DNA from: Galaxea fascicularis
Taxonomy: Eukaryota; Cnidaria; Anthozoa; Scleractinia; Euphylliidae
Direction: 5' to 3'
Assembly (NCBI GenBank): GCA_948470475.1
Contig: OX419343.1
Location: 26,617,878-26,681,877 of the forward strand
DNA: 64,000 bases
Shown: one piece after another, positions 50,301 to 60,900 of the stretch
Position numbering within the stretch: the stretch's first letter is position 1
How the letters are laid out: each line of letters starts with the position of its first letter
Made by a program: the position numbers and the translations under genes
The notes under the pieces: generated by a model
Told to the model about the DNA's origin: nothing
Database searches by the model: none
Seen by the model: only the letters and a program-made list of their open reading frames with translations

Positions 50301-51880
50301 GCATGAGTAATTCAGTGATGCTTTACAGAACCAAAGCATCCTCGTCCCCAGAGGCCGCGATTCTTTCGAACAGCACCAAGAATAACGACCTCTGGCCAGT
50401 TCGCGGCGATATATGCGCAGTCTCAGTGAAGGTACATTTTTTTCAAACTTCCGAGTTCGCGTAGAAGAGCCGGAAGTCCGTGATTCACGGACTTCCTGGT
50501 TTGGAACCAGCCAAAGGTCGTTGTTCTTGGTGCTGACCGAAAGAATCGCGGCCACTGGGTACGAGAATGGAAGCGAAGTTCAATTCTAGGCTTGTTTGCG
50601 CATGCTTAAAACTCACGTGATGTCTCCTATGTTGAGCACACCTTCATGTATCTTGGTATCAAAATATCCGGGATCTTTGTCCATCACAGAATCTGTTAGA
50701 TTTTCGCTCAGGTTTCGGACCCCTCTCTCAGACGCAATATTCCAGAACACCATCTGTCCGTAAGCAAAGATCAGCGTTGCAAAGGCGGCAAATACGTAAT
50801 AAAGGGCGTATTTTCGCATGCTTCCCTCAACGTTGTTTTCGTACGAACGACACGTTTCCGTGATATTTCGTAGTATGTAACTGACATTGTTTGTTGGTGG
50901 CAGAATTACTGGTTTGGGGGTTGGAGGTATCAAGGAGTTGATACTCTGGGCTTGGCCTATTTGGATACCGTCAGATGTGTTTGATTGAGCTTCTCTCTTT
51001 CGCGGCAGTTGTATTGCGTTAATACCTAATAGCTTTTTTGGAATTTCAACAGTTTCTATTTTGCTTTCATCCTTTCTACCAGTGACGCTGGGTACAAAGC
51101 TACCAAACAGCTCATCTTGAGAAACAAATTTGGAGATAACCAGTTTGTCAGAAGATACATTACTAAATAAAGTGCCCAACCTCTGAGGAGAGTTTTTTTC
51201 CCTTTGTTTCCTCGAACTTTCAAAAGAGCTATTTTCCATAGAATTTCGACTAAAACTTCTTTCTTTTAAACGTTTGTTCCAGCCTTCGGCAGGGTGATTG
51301 AATCTAACTTTATTGTGTTGACTCTCTGCAACATCTTTGTCCGTTGTGTGGATCTCTACGGTTTTGGTTTTAACATTTCCAACATAGCTATTCCAGCCAC
51401 TGCTGTTTTTCCACAATTTGTTTTCTTTCATCTCATTCTTTTTCCCCTGAACGCTGTTACCCTCCTTTAACAGCACCATTTCAACATAAATTCCTTCGAT
51501 ATCAAACCCAACTAATTCTGTTCCGTTCAGAGCAGTCCCGTTCATCCTCACCGCTGTCACGTTCTCAAACATCCTCTCATGCAGTTGCTTCCCATCCATT
51601 CCATAAATTACCACACGAATTCCCGTTACATTTAACGTGACATCAATTGCACTTGTTTGCGTGACATTTGTCCCTTTCATCCGTGGTTGCAAGATCTCAA
51701 ATGCCACCAAGTTTCTCAGTGTTATCGTTGTGACGCTTTCGTTGAGAGTACAGTTGGTGCTATTCCGGATCACAAGTTCGTCTGTCAGTTTACCGTAAAT
51801 CATGGCTCCTAATGACGGGATCAGACCGTTTGCTACTGCCATGAGAGAGCCACAAACCATAAAGACTTGAGACAACAGAT
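38063..51880 (-). CDS. ABCB/MDR-type full transporter with degenerate NBDs and a huge repeat insert
   Basis: Twenty-six phase-consistent exons: 51,880-50,617; 49,909-49,711; 49,617-49,493; 49,195-49,079; 48,612-48,558; 48,250-48,137; 47,949-47,842; 46,571-46,446; 46,334-46,131; 46,045-45,875; 45,801-45,640; 45,306-45,270; 45,186-45,062; 44,693-44,553; 43,966-43,868; 43,645-43,568; 43,443-41,806; 41,618-41,541; 41,443-41,255; 40,883-40,783; 40,483-40,343; 40,166-40,022; 39,880-39,683; 39,551-39,339; 39,102-38,971; 38,266-38,063. The visible part is 2053 residues; ordinary ABCB full transporters are about 1,280. Order is TMD1-NBD1-linker-TMD2-NBD2. NBD1 keeps the A-loop (FHYPSRPEYQ), Walker A (GEKGCGKS) and H-loop His (STSH). 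Its Q-loop is VHKNP, its signature is LTSYH and its Walker B is ILLWEED. NBD2 has Walker A VPLDNGKLN, Q-loop VSHRC, signature LTESQ, Walker B IVVLHEL and no H-loop His (FTRRR). A weak 21-nt upstream exon (52,973-52,953, GFRAANPY) may precede. The true N-terminus was not found. Confidence 0.85.
38529..38825. repeat. (GACT)/(TGTC)n tetranucleotide array
   Basis: A degenerate tetranucleotide array with a purer TGTC core around 38,655-38,688. It lies in the last intron of the ABC gene. The minus-strand open frame over it is repeat-derived, not a gene. Confidence 0.9.
40641..40759. mobile_element. Foldback MITE in ABC intron
   Basis: Arms of about 46 bp: TAGTTGCTTGGCAACGGGCG...TCAGAG on the left and CTCTGA...CCGTTGCCTAGCAACTA on the right. 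A 27-bp loop contains GGTTCAATTCC, which resembles a tRNA B-box. Confidence 0.85.
41920..43302 (-). repeat. In-frame coding minisatellite: about 30 Gly-Ile-Pro units
   Basis: Within the 546-codon exon 43,443-41,806 there are about 30 tandem units. About 23 are 16-residue units of the type TGIPSTQGLPGIPGVT (48 bp). Seven are 13-residue units of the type TGTQDLSGIPGVT (39 bp). Multi-unit blocks recur (short unit, then SLPG unit, then DLSG unit), which shows amplification by whole-block duplication. No frameshift or stop occurs. The array lies between the TMD2 helix segment ending AFDTAVNK and the segment beginning ALPDPQKQADQLIEQ, the intracellular-loop-3 position in ABCB proteins. The unit is collagen- or elastin-like in composition but not a continuous Gly-X-Y triplet. 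Confidence 0.95.
44271..44309 (+). repeat. (CAT)13 microsatellite
   Basis: Thirteen uninterrupted CAT units in an ABC-gene intron. The plus-strand frame running through it is a shadow. Confidence 0.95.
46824..47744. mobile_element. 921-bp element with TIRs, TSD and internal inverted minisatellite arms
   Basis: The ends are a perfect 25-bp inverted repeat, from TATGGAGGGGGAATTGGGAC at the left to its complement at the right. They are flanked directly by GGTTAA on both sides, a 6-bp target duplication. The left arm carries several copies of an ATGTCATTGGATC-type unit of about 20 bp. The right arm carries the same unit inverted. The roughly 350-bp centre is unique and contains exon-like pieces (an ATGGCCTCAGAC start followed by AAG|GTAAGT on the plus strand, and an ATGGCGGCTCACC start on the minus strand). 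It lies in the ABC intron just before the Walker A exon of NBD1. Confidence 0.88.
48675..48747 (+). tRNA. tRNA-Thr(CGT), copy 1
   Basis: 73 nt. The anticodon stem is CTGGT/ACCAG with loop CTCGTAA, so anticodon CGT reads ACG. A-box TTAGCTCAGTGGTTAGAGC and T-arm GAGAGTTCAAATCTCTC are canonical. The acceptor GCCCCGT pairs with ACGAGGC with one C-A mismatch at position 4, unlike copy 2. The nearest T-run for Pol III termination starts about 18 nt downstream. It lies in the ABC-gene intron on the opposite strand. Confidence 0.9.
50112..50184 (+). tRNA. tRNA-Thr(CGT), copy 2
   Basis: Identical to copy 1 except for T in place of C at position 4, which restores a fully paired acceptor stem (GCCTCGT/ACGAGGC). 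The discriminator base is followed directly by a TTT run, a good Pol III terminator. It is antisense in an ABC-gene intron, 1.4 kb from copy 1. Confidence 0.95.
50330..50572. mobile_element. Long foldback MITE in ABC intron
   Basis: The left arm (CCTCGTCCCCAGAGGCCGCG...AGCACCAAGAATAACGACC) pairs with the right arm (GGTCGTTGTTCTTGGTGCTG...CGCGGCCACTGGGTACGAG). An inner perfect palindrome GGAAGTCCGTGATTCACGG lies at about 50,471-50,495. Confidence 0.85.
50770..51770 (-). other. Oversized glycosylation-rich extracellular loop 1 of the ABC protein
   Basis: Within the first listed ABC exon, about 320 residues separate the first transmembrane helix (MVCGSLMAVANGLIPSLGAM) from the second (YALYYVFAAFATLIFAYGQM). 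In ABCB proteins this loop is usually under 100 residues. It contains at least a dozen N-x-S/T sequons (NST, NCT, NES, NVT three times, NGT twice, NSS, NVS, NTS, NIT) and a basic RKRE site that could be cleaved by furin-type proteases. It has no known domain that I recognise. Confidence 0.75.
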
Positions 51881-54800
51881 CTGAAACAAACTGAACGCAC
51901 GAAAGGAAATCATCTGAATTATAGAGTGGATTAAACGTTTTCTGAAGACGTGTAATAACAATTCACTAAATTGCGATCGAGAAGAAATATGTTGTAGAAT
52001 TTGCCATCTCCGGAGTTTTTATTGCCAAGATGTTAGTGTGATTCGTCGATATACCATGGTGATTGTTGTGTATATTCTCATCGTATGTTTACTTGACAGT
52101 GTAAGGAGAAAACAGAGTTGAAACAAATCTTGGGCGAATTGTTTAGGAAACTCGATTGCTCGGTCTACGAAACAAATGCAAATAAAATGTCGATTTAACT
52201 ACCAGTAGAATAAATATTTTTAAGAGCAGTGAAATGTACTTTTTTATGGAAAAGCAGAGGTGAAAAGGGTGATTTAAAATCCGGTTCCAAGCATGAAGGG
52301 GAAACTTTGACGGCTTGCCTAACAAGTCTCGCTTAATTTTTCAAGTAATTGTTTTTTGGCTCCAAAGAGGAATGTCAACAGAAATTCAAGTCAAGAGTCG
52401 AACTTACAAAAAATGTCACATCTAAAATGACGGTAGCTGTGCACGCCTCACACTACATGTCATCTAAAATATACCGTAAGTAGTTCATCAAATGACGGAA
52501 TTTGACTGATCTCAATGCAACAAAACTCGTTTCGAATCAAAGCAAATCTTACCACTCCCGCTTCATTTTTCTTGTCTTCAGGCATTGTAAGCAAAACATA
52601 TATCCACTATCAAACACCAAACATGTCTTGATATCCTTATTCCTTGGTTACCGAAGCCAAACAAAAGGTTGTTCGTCTTTAGACAGTTTTGACATCGCCA
52701 ATTTCCACACGAAGTGAACAAAACGGTACATTTTGAACACAGAGATAAATGTTTTTATTAATTGCGACACAATCGTTGACAGGTTTTGACGCCTCGAAGT
52801 GTAAAGAAAACATAAAAACACAGAAAGAGAAATATTTCTATTATCCATAACTTATTATTCATTCATTGATCAAGACAAAAACTAACGAGAAATAACCGAG
52901 TTTTGGAGATAAACCTAATAAACCAATTTGTACTGACGGGTGTCATACTTACATGGATTAGCAGCTCTAAATCCTGTGATGTGTGATCCATCCGAGGCAA
53001 AAGAAACAGAAGCGTCGACAAATTATTGTATGAAAAAAAATCAAAATTACCATAAGTCCACGATCACTACAATTTTTCGTTAATCAAGTCTTTGTTTTAG
53101 TGATTTTCATCGTCGGTCTACCTGCGTGGATTTCAAAGCAAAAACAAAAACAAAAAAAAATAAAGTTTTCTCTTCAATTTCTTCCTTAAAGTTCAAAACT
53201 GAAAGTTAAGGCGCTTATCAACCATTGCTTTATCTTAAAAGCTCTTTGAATTCCTGCTGTTATTCGTTCACCCCATGCCAGTAGGTATCGATCCTACCCG
53301 CATTTTCCACTGGTGGTTCCTCTCCTTATCCTTTCCCAATCGATTATAATAAGCAATTCATGAAAACCAAATTTCAGTTTTTAACTTTGCTTTATTAGGT
53401 TCAGCATTATTTTTTCTCGTTTGGTGCTGGGAGCAATAGTCTCTCTTGTTGGTCATGAGTGGAAGTGGCAATGCCCTGACTAAATGATGTCGGCACACGC
53501 AATCAACCTTTCTTCTTACTGCCTGGATGAAATCGTGAAGGACCCTCTGAAATGAAGGTGTTTTTCATTGCAGTTCCGCCCCTCTATTGGAAAAATTTTG
53601 AATACTTTTAGGCTAGCCATACCCGTGGTGTGTAGAATTCAATTTACGACCTTAATCATAAAATCGCCAGCAGTTTGTCCAAGTGGTTTGAAATAAAGCG
53701 TATAAGTTCTACTAACAGCACACTTAGAATTTATCCAACTCCAACCCGTCCCCATTCAGTGATGTCCGCGCGAAGTCTGGGATGCGGTCACGCAGTTATG
53801 GTTTCCTTTTCTGCTTTGAGTGACATCACCACCGATAAATGATGGAAGAAGTGAAAACAAGGTGTCACGAACGTACGTGCACACATATGTACATTGCTGT
53901 CAAACAGGGTTGTCACTTACTGGGACAGAAAAAATTCCGTGACATTTCTGACTTTTCACTGACTTAAAACGAGTTTTCACTGACCATCCAAGGCAAAACC
54001 TTGGGCAATAAAAACCAGCAAGGAAGCCTCAGAAATCAATTTCTTTGCAGGATTTTTTGAAACGAAAACACCTTGACTACCCAAGAATATCCTTCCCAAA
54101 CCAAATGGCTAGCCAAAGGTAAACTTCCCTGACTTTTCACTGACTTTCAGGTGGAATTTAGAAATTCCCTGACCCAATACACGATTTCCTGACTTTTCTC
54201 CGACCTTGAAAAAATGCAGTTTTCCCTGACCGTGGCAACCCTGGTTAAAGCTCGAAACTAGGACTACAACGGAAATCTTCACCTTGAAATGTTCATTGAC
54301 CACAAACCAACCTTAAATGAGTTGAGGGGAAATCTGATCTTTTGAAAAAAAAAAAAGGCGGTAAATTGAGACAAAGAATCAATTCTTTTATTAATATTTG
54401 TTCAAAACAATCTTTTCACCAACAAGGAAACTTTCTCAAACTTAGCGAATGGATAAAAGCAAACTTAATTGAAGTTGAGGTAACATTTTACAAAATCCTG
54501 CTTTCCCTTGATCGTGGCAGCCCAGCCTGTGGATATTGAGCAACTCGCTGTCGTGGTATGATCGCTAAAAATATATACATTTCTTAACAGGATAAAAGAG
54601 ATATTTATTAAAATTCACTTGCAACCCAAATTTACAACACTTACTGAAAAACGACACATAAGAAAATGTACAATACTAAGAGAACGGGTGTATTCTCTTT
54701 ACCGTACATTTACCTATGTAGTTAACTTTATTAAAAATAAAAATTCAATATGTATTTAGCTAAATAATTCTTTAATCTTTGATTGTTGTTCCAGTCGCTG

Positions 54801-54928
54801 GTGCTAGAAATAGAAAGTTTTTAGGACGATGTTAAGTGTGAAATTTGCGGGAAATCGTAAAAAAAGATTTTTAATGAACGAGATTCACTGACACGTTCGC
54901 TTGTCTTAAAAATTTTAACTGTCACTAT
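51881..54928. other. Region upstream of the visible ABC exons and downstream of RIF1
   Basis: It contains the unresolved 5' exons and promoter of the ABC gene, a possible 21-nt exon at 52,953-52,973 (acceptor CACAG, donor T|GTAAGT, encoding GFRAANP), and one MITE (53,905-54,243). Its right end is the 3' flank of RIF1. No other gene is supported. Confidence 0.5.
53905..54243. mobile_element. MITE with CAGGGTTG ends
   Basis: The ends CAGGGTTGTCAC and GTGGCAACCCTG are inverted repeats about 340 bp apart. The interior has several TTTCCCTGACTTTTC-type direct repeats. The CAGGGTTG end resembles hAT-like elements, but I could not find a clear 8-bp target duplication. Confidence 0.78.
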
Positions 54929-57900
54929 TCATTTCTTAGATCTTGGTGATTGGCAGCGGCTTCTCAGCGCCTGTACAACAACAGACATCACTTCCGTCAA
55001 GTTGTGATGTGCTTCAAAAATCTCTTCACTTGATAAATCGCGCAAGACTTCCGGAGACGCAAGCTCTTTAAGAGAACGTAAACAACCACAGAACGTCTCC
55101 TTATGACTCATGTTATCGTCTTCCGCCTCAGCCAGCACTGTAGCTTCTTCAGGTACCGATTGAATAGGCAACGTCAATCCTGCAACTTCGTTTATTTTTG
55201 TTTCCCCATCGCACTCTTTTGATACCTCGATAACTTCATCATCCTCTTCACACTCAACAAGGGAAAGCATTTCTGCACAACCAGTATCCGGATTATCATG
55301 AGTAAAGAGTTTGGTTGGTAAGGCGCAAGTCTCCCTTGGGGGCGTGCAGGAGTCAGCGGTTACTTCAATAGCGTCGGTGTCAAGCGCAGCAAGAGGAGGA
55401 GTGGGTGACTCTTTGTCTGAGCCCTCGGCCACTTTACCAGCGGCGTTTCCTTCAACTTGGTCGCAATTAGCGTAAGCAGCAATATTCTCGTGGCCCACTT
55501 TAGTGTCCATAGAAGCCTCAGTTGACGTTACCTCGTCACTTGTCGAAACTTTTCCAGTATCAACGAAACTTGCCATTCTGGATTCGTTTGATTGTTCATT
55601 GGAATCCATTTCTTCTGATTCAATTACCTTAGCGTCAATTTTATCCCCAACAAGATCAGGCGCTTTGCTTGGCTCCGACTCAACAGCAGCTTCATTCTCA
55701 AGCTGGGCATGCTCAGTAGAGATGACATCTGTGGTAGCCAAAAACAAAAAACTCACTGCGATATAGCAAGAACATACTCGGACTAAGACAACTAAGTTTC
55801 CAGTAACAGAACTCACATGATAATGATAACTATCGTAAGTACACGTAAAAATACAAAAATGCAAAAAAAAAAAAAAAAAAAAAAAAAACAGTAGTCAGAC
55901 ACAACCGGAGGACATTTCCTCTTCCAACTTATTTTGGCTTAAAAAGCTGAATTCACCTTCTCTATTTTCTTTGTCCTCTTTCAGTGAAGCGTCCGCCAAT
56001 TGTTTCGTGACGATTAGTTTGTTACTCTTCCCTCTCTGTGATTGGTGAAATCTTTTCAAGGCTTTTTTGAGTGTTGGCACTTTAGGCGATTTGATGGGCA
56101 AATTTTTAACCTGAAAAATAAACCAACATATTAACGTTTCGTTCTGAAAATTGTCTAACACCTGCTGTTTCCCGCAAAACGTTTTAATTGAGTGGCGCAC
56201 ATGTCTTAGGCAAAGAAAGAAACCTGTCATAGCGATCCCCATGTTTACCTGGTCCTCTTTGAGGGCTGACAAGTTTCCAACAGTGTGGATGTTCTGCGCA
56301 CGCACCAGGTGACCCATACCGCGTGACCATGACATGGCGAGGATGCTGGGAAGGATCTGTTCAACAGGCACCGTGCAAGACACTAGATCCGGGAACACGC
56401 AGTCCGTCGAGTCCCGAGTGGACTGGTCAGTGTTAGCAGGGGCTGAACGCCGCTGGAATGTAAAACGTAAATGTTCTTAATTACTAAGGATAAAAAGATG
56501 TTATACGTAAGAACTGTTAGCGTCACATTTTAACTCTACTACGCTAAAACAATTAAAAGCACCGAGAAATTCACGTTATGTGCGTTAGGCTCGTACAAAT
56601 GAGCGATTTCACGTCTTGTCGGTGTTGTGGTGGTGGTTTTGTTAAGAATTTACTTCTAATAGAGCCATTCGGCTAACTCAATGTTGTACCCAATTCAAAT
56701 CTCCTGGGCTAAAGATTCTTTGTGTACTTTATTTGCATTATAATGTAGCATTCATATTTAAATGATATGGAAATACGTCGAACAAAATGTTTCATTCCCA
56801 AAGGGTTTGAATTGGGTACAACATTGAGTAAGCCGAATGGGTCTATTGGTGAAAGCGCTTGAAAGATGATTCCTTTTTGATAAAGGAAGAATTTCTCAGA
56901 ACTAGAATAACAAGAGATGTGTGACATTCAGTAGGGTTAATTTACATCTCAATTTTGACTGTACGTTACCTGCTTCACAGCCGTAAAAGAGGAAGAACTT
57001 GACATCTTTACTTGGGCAGAAGCAGTGATGCTTGTTTCTGACTCTTTTTCGTGCGAATCCTCGCTACTCTCATCTTTCACTGGAAGAGCGAAGGACACTC
57101 GCCTGACCTACAAAAAACAGAACCTAGTTAAAAGCATGCCAAACGGAAATGCTATTCGCCACGAATTTGGAAAACATAGGCCGCATGCCCAAAGCGCAGA
57201 GGTAGAGGCCAAGGAGTTGAAATCTACTGCCGTTTGACGAAGTTGACAAAAAAGGAGAACCTTTGAACAAATGCCATCTTAAAAACTGGTTTTGCAGTTT
57301 TAGGACGAATTCAATAGCTTAGCTATAGTTTAGAATGCTGAAATCAGTGCAACCACTGTTCTTTGGTTGACATCACATTTTGCGCCGACACTGTAGAAGC
57401 AATTGCATCTGCGAAGGAGACCATGTAACGACCAATACAGAGACAAAAATGGAAAGTAAAATAAAACAGAACTTTGAAAAATGTTATACAATGATGGGAA
57501 AGACAAGCAGTTTTTAAGTTATATGTTTTTCTTGTGAGGAATAAAAGCCAAAGAGGAAACAAAACAAAACGGTAAAATTTACCTTTCCAGGGGGGGATGG
57601 TGAGTCGAGCGACTGCTTGTTCCCAGGCCACCTCTTTAAGATTCCAGTAGTTGGAGAAACACCAGGTGAATTTCTCCCCAGCAAAGTGACGCGGCAAGGG
57701 CTTCCTCCGGCTGCGAATGGACGGAGAAACTTATTCGTCATATTGGGGACTGGTGACGAGGTTGTGTCCCTCGGAACGCCCGCAAGCTTTGGTTCAGCGG
57801 GTTTCTCAGAGGAAACTCGACTGTCTGTCTTATCAAGTTCACTGCTACTTTGAGTTAGTTCGCTGACCTCCTTTTCTGTAGGCTCAATTTCAGGTTCTGT

Positions 57901-60900
57901 TTGGGAAGACGAGTTTTCAGCTGCAGTTTTTTGCTGTAGTCTTCTCCTTGTTCGTCCAGCGACTGGGGATACCGTTGTTTTACTAACAGTTGAAGCCGTT
58001 TCACCTACTTTCACCGAAGATTCGTCGCTCTCTCCGCCTGTTTCCATTCCACCTTCCTCACCTCTCTCTGTTTCAGGGTGGGGTTTTTCGAGTTCATTCT
58101 TCCCCGCATTCAGCACACTTTTCATGGAATCCAGAGAATGTGGTAAGATAGATGACAACGGAATAGTCACTCGTCTGAGAGACTGGAACGGAGAGTCACA
58201 ACTTGGGGTCTGTGATGACGGTATAAAGTCAGGTGACGTCACCTCACATTCATCGTCACCAGTCTCCGGTTCTTTCTCGGTATTCATAACATCTTCAACC
58301 CCTCCACTGTCTGACTTTCCTGCGACACCACTCGGTGAATCATCTTCATCTTCTGCCAGACCAACACTACGTCCCTCGCAACCTACCTCCATTTCAACAT
58401 CCTGACTCACCGCAGCAAAGTCTCCTTTCACTGTATCACCCTTCGGTTCATTTTCGTCCACGATTTCGACTTCGTTTTTCTCCGAAACTACGTCGATCAC
58501 CAGCTCATCCTTCTTCTCTGCCAGAATTTCGGCTGACGACTTGCTGTGCTCTAAGGAAAGGTTCTTTGCTTCTTCTAGAAAAAAAAAATCACGACAGACA
58601 CAAAATGGACGCCTTTAGTTTGATGAAGGTCTCAAATTACAGAATTAGGAAATCAAGAAATTCATCGAAGCTAAAACTGAAAACTCACCTGGAGTACTGC
58701 TTGGGGTGGAGTCAGAACTATACAAAGATAAAAAAAATGGTTTTATTCAGCTGTGGCTCTGCAAAGTTGAGAAATTATACGAAAATGCCGCGAGCACTTC
58801 GAAAGGTAGGCTCGGTTACCAATCGCTTTCTCGGGAAATGAGCCCGCATTAATCCTCTTCTTAGAGAGGAACGCCGGACCCAAGGGAGCAGCGGAAATCG
58901 AGCCTATTCGAAAGGCATAAAAATGGTATCTGATCTTAAACTAAAAGAAAGCGAGCGTAATAAATTAGGGGAGGGGGCATGTTTCCTCTACAAGGTTGGC
59001 CAAGTCCCCCCCCCCCCCTCTACACACGCACACACACACACACACACACACTACCTTCCGCCGTTCCTCCTACAGTATGAAAGTATGAAGAGGGACTACA
59101 CGTCCCAGATAGGAAGGGTGAAACTTACGTCACTTGAGCTTGTGACGGAAAGGTGAACTGGGAAAACTGTGTGCAGTCTTGTGATTGGTCGAGCTCATTG
59201 TACAGAGTGGGAACCTCCCTAGAATGGTAAAGAAAAACATATTTGACAAAGAGGGAATGTATAAACACCAGAATAAACAAACGCACACACGGACGAACAA
59301 AACTGCACCTCCTGCTGCGCATAATTTCCTTCTGATGTTCAGTTAGCAGTCGCTTCTTTTTCGGAGAAGGGGCGATCATCACATAATCCTAACAAGAAAA
59401 GATAAAAGTGGGATATCATATTGGTCAAAAATCGTGCCTTGACGAGGTCATTAACATTTTCAACAGCGCACTTTCATCCAAACTACGCTATTAATTAATA
59501 CGACGTTGAATCGCTCCAGCGAAATTACGTTTACATGTACCTGGTCATTGTCTTCATCGTACTTGGACAGCGGTAATTTCCTTCTGACATGCGTACTAGC
59601 AGGCGAATTTCTGGGTCGTCCAAGTTTTGGTGATCGCCCAAACTAAACAGAGAGGAGTGTTGTCAATAAAAACAAACCAGAAAACAGAAAGACAAAACAA
59701 AGCTAAACCATAGTCAAGAGTTTTACCATTTTGGGCGAGGAATTTTCAACATTCTTGTCAGCACTCACTGCCCTGTGAAGGAAACTGCCTTTCAACTGTG
59801 GGGACCCCCCTGACAAGGCAGTGGTCTTGCGCCTCTGGGGGGAGGCCAGGATACCATACGGCAGTGGTTTCATGATGTCGGTCTGCTGAGTGAGGTCTTC
59901 AGACTGAAAAATAAAGAAAAAGCATTGTAAATTCCGTACACTTAATAAAGTAAATTAATAATTAGATATGAATTCAAGGAAAGAGGAAAATTCGATGGTA
60001 GGAAAACAAAACTTTTTATCAGTGCAACTAAAGGCTAATGATCCTTAAAAACATCAAACATGGTGGTAACAAGGGATACATGTATGGGATCAGGGATCAC
60101 AAGTCATAGGAGTCAAATTTTAGTGAAATTAGGTATCAGACTTGGCGACATTTTTGGGATCATTCATCAGAATTTTGGGCCAAAAGATGGGATCATTGAG
60201 TAAAAAAATATACCCTGTTACAACCTCGATAAAAGCAAAAACTGGATATTTCTAAAAAATGCAGCAAAATACCTCAAGGTCAACTTGTGTCTCCTTGACA
60301 GAGATCTAGACAAAGAAAGAAACCAAAAATTAATTTATCATAAAGAAGAAACAATACGTAAGAGTGTGCAATGGATTTACCTCAATGTTTTCCCATTCTG
60401 GCAACGTTAGAGACATTTTTTCTTTTGCAATCTGAAGAACTGGCCTGAAAGATGTAACAAATAAAAGATGAAATAAGGCAGTGTGGTGGGATGGTTGGGT
60501 ACTGGACTCATAATCTACTGTCATCATCACAGCAGCGACGGTGGCAGCAGTGAGGGGGGGAGGGGTGGGTGGGGGGCAGTTGTGGTCATGGTAAGTAGTA
60601 GTAGAAGTGCCTTCCAGTAAGGGTGCTATTCATGGTACTTAACATTAACTATTAGCCACTTTCACGTCTATAAGGACACAAGCTTAGTTGAGTAGGAAGA
60701 TGGCAAAAGGCCAAAATAGAAGGCAGGAGATAGCAGCGTCCTGCTTCTCTTGAGATAACAAGGATAATTAACTGAATGAGCGATTACTCTATTACACAAA
60801 CAATAAATATTATTTGAATTTGGTTAGCTCATCATTGTTCGTAACCTCTTCACTCGCATGATTATGATCTCAACATTAATTCTCCTTACTCTCTGCCATA

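Noticed and set aside
57025..58841. Plus-strand frames over RIF1 exons
   Set aside because: Complement shadows of the long acidic RIF1 exon and its neighbours.
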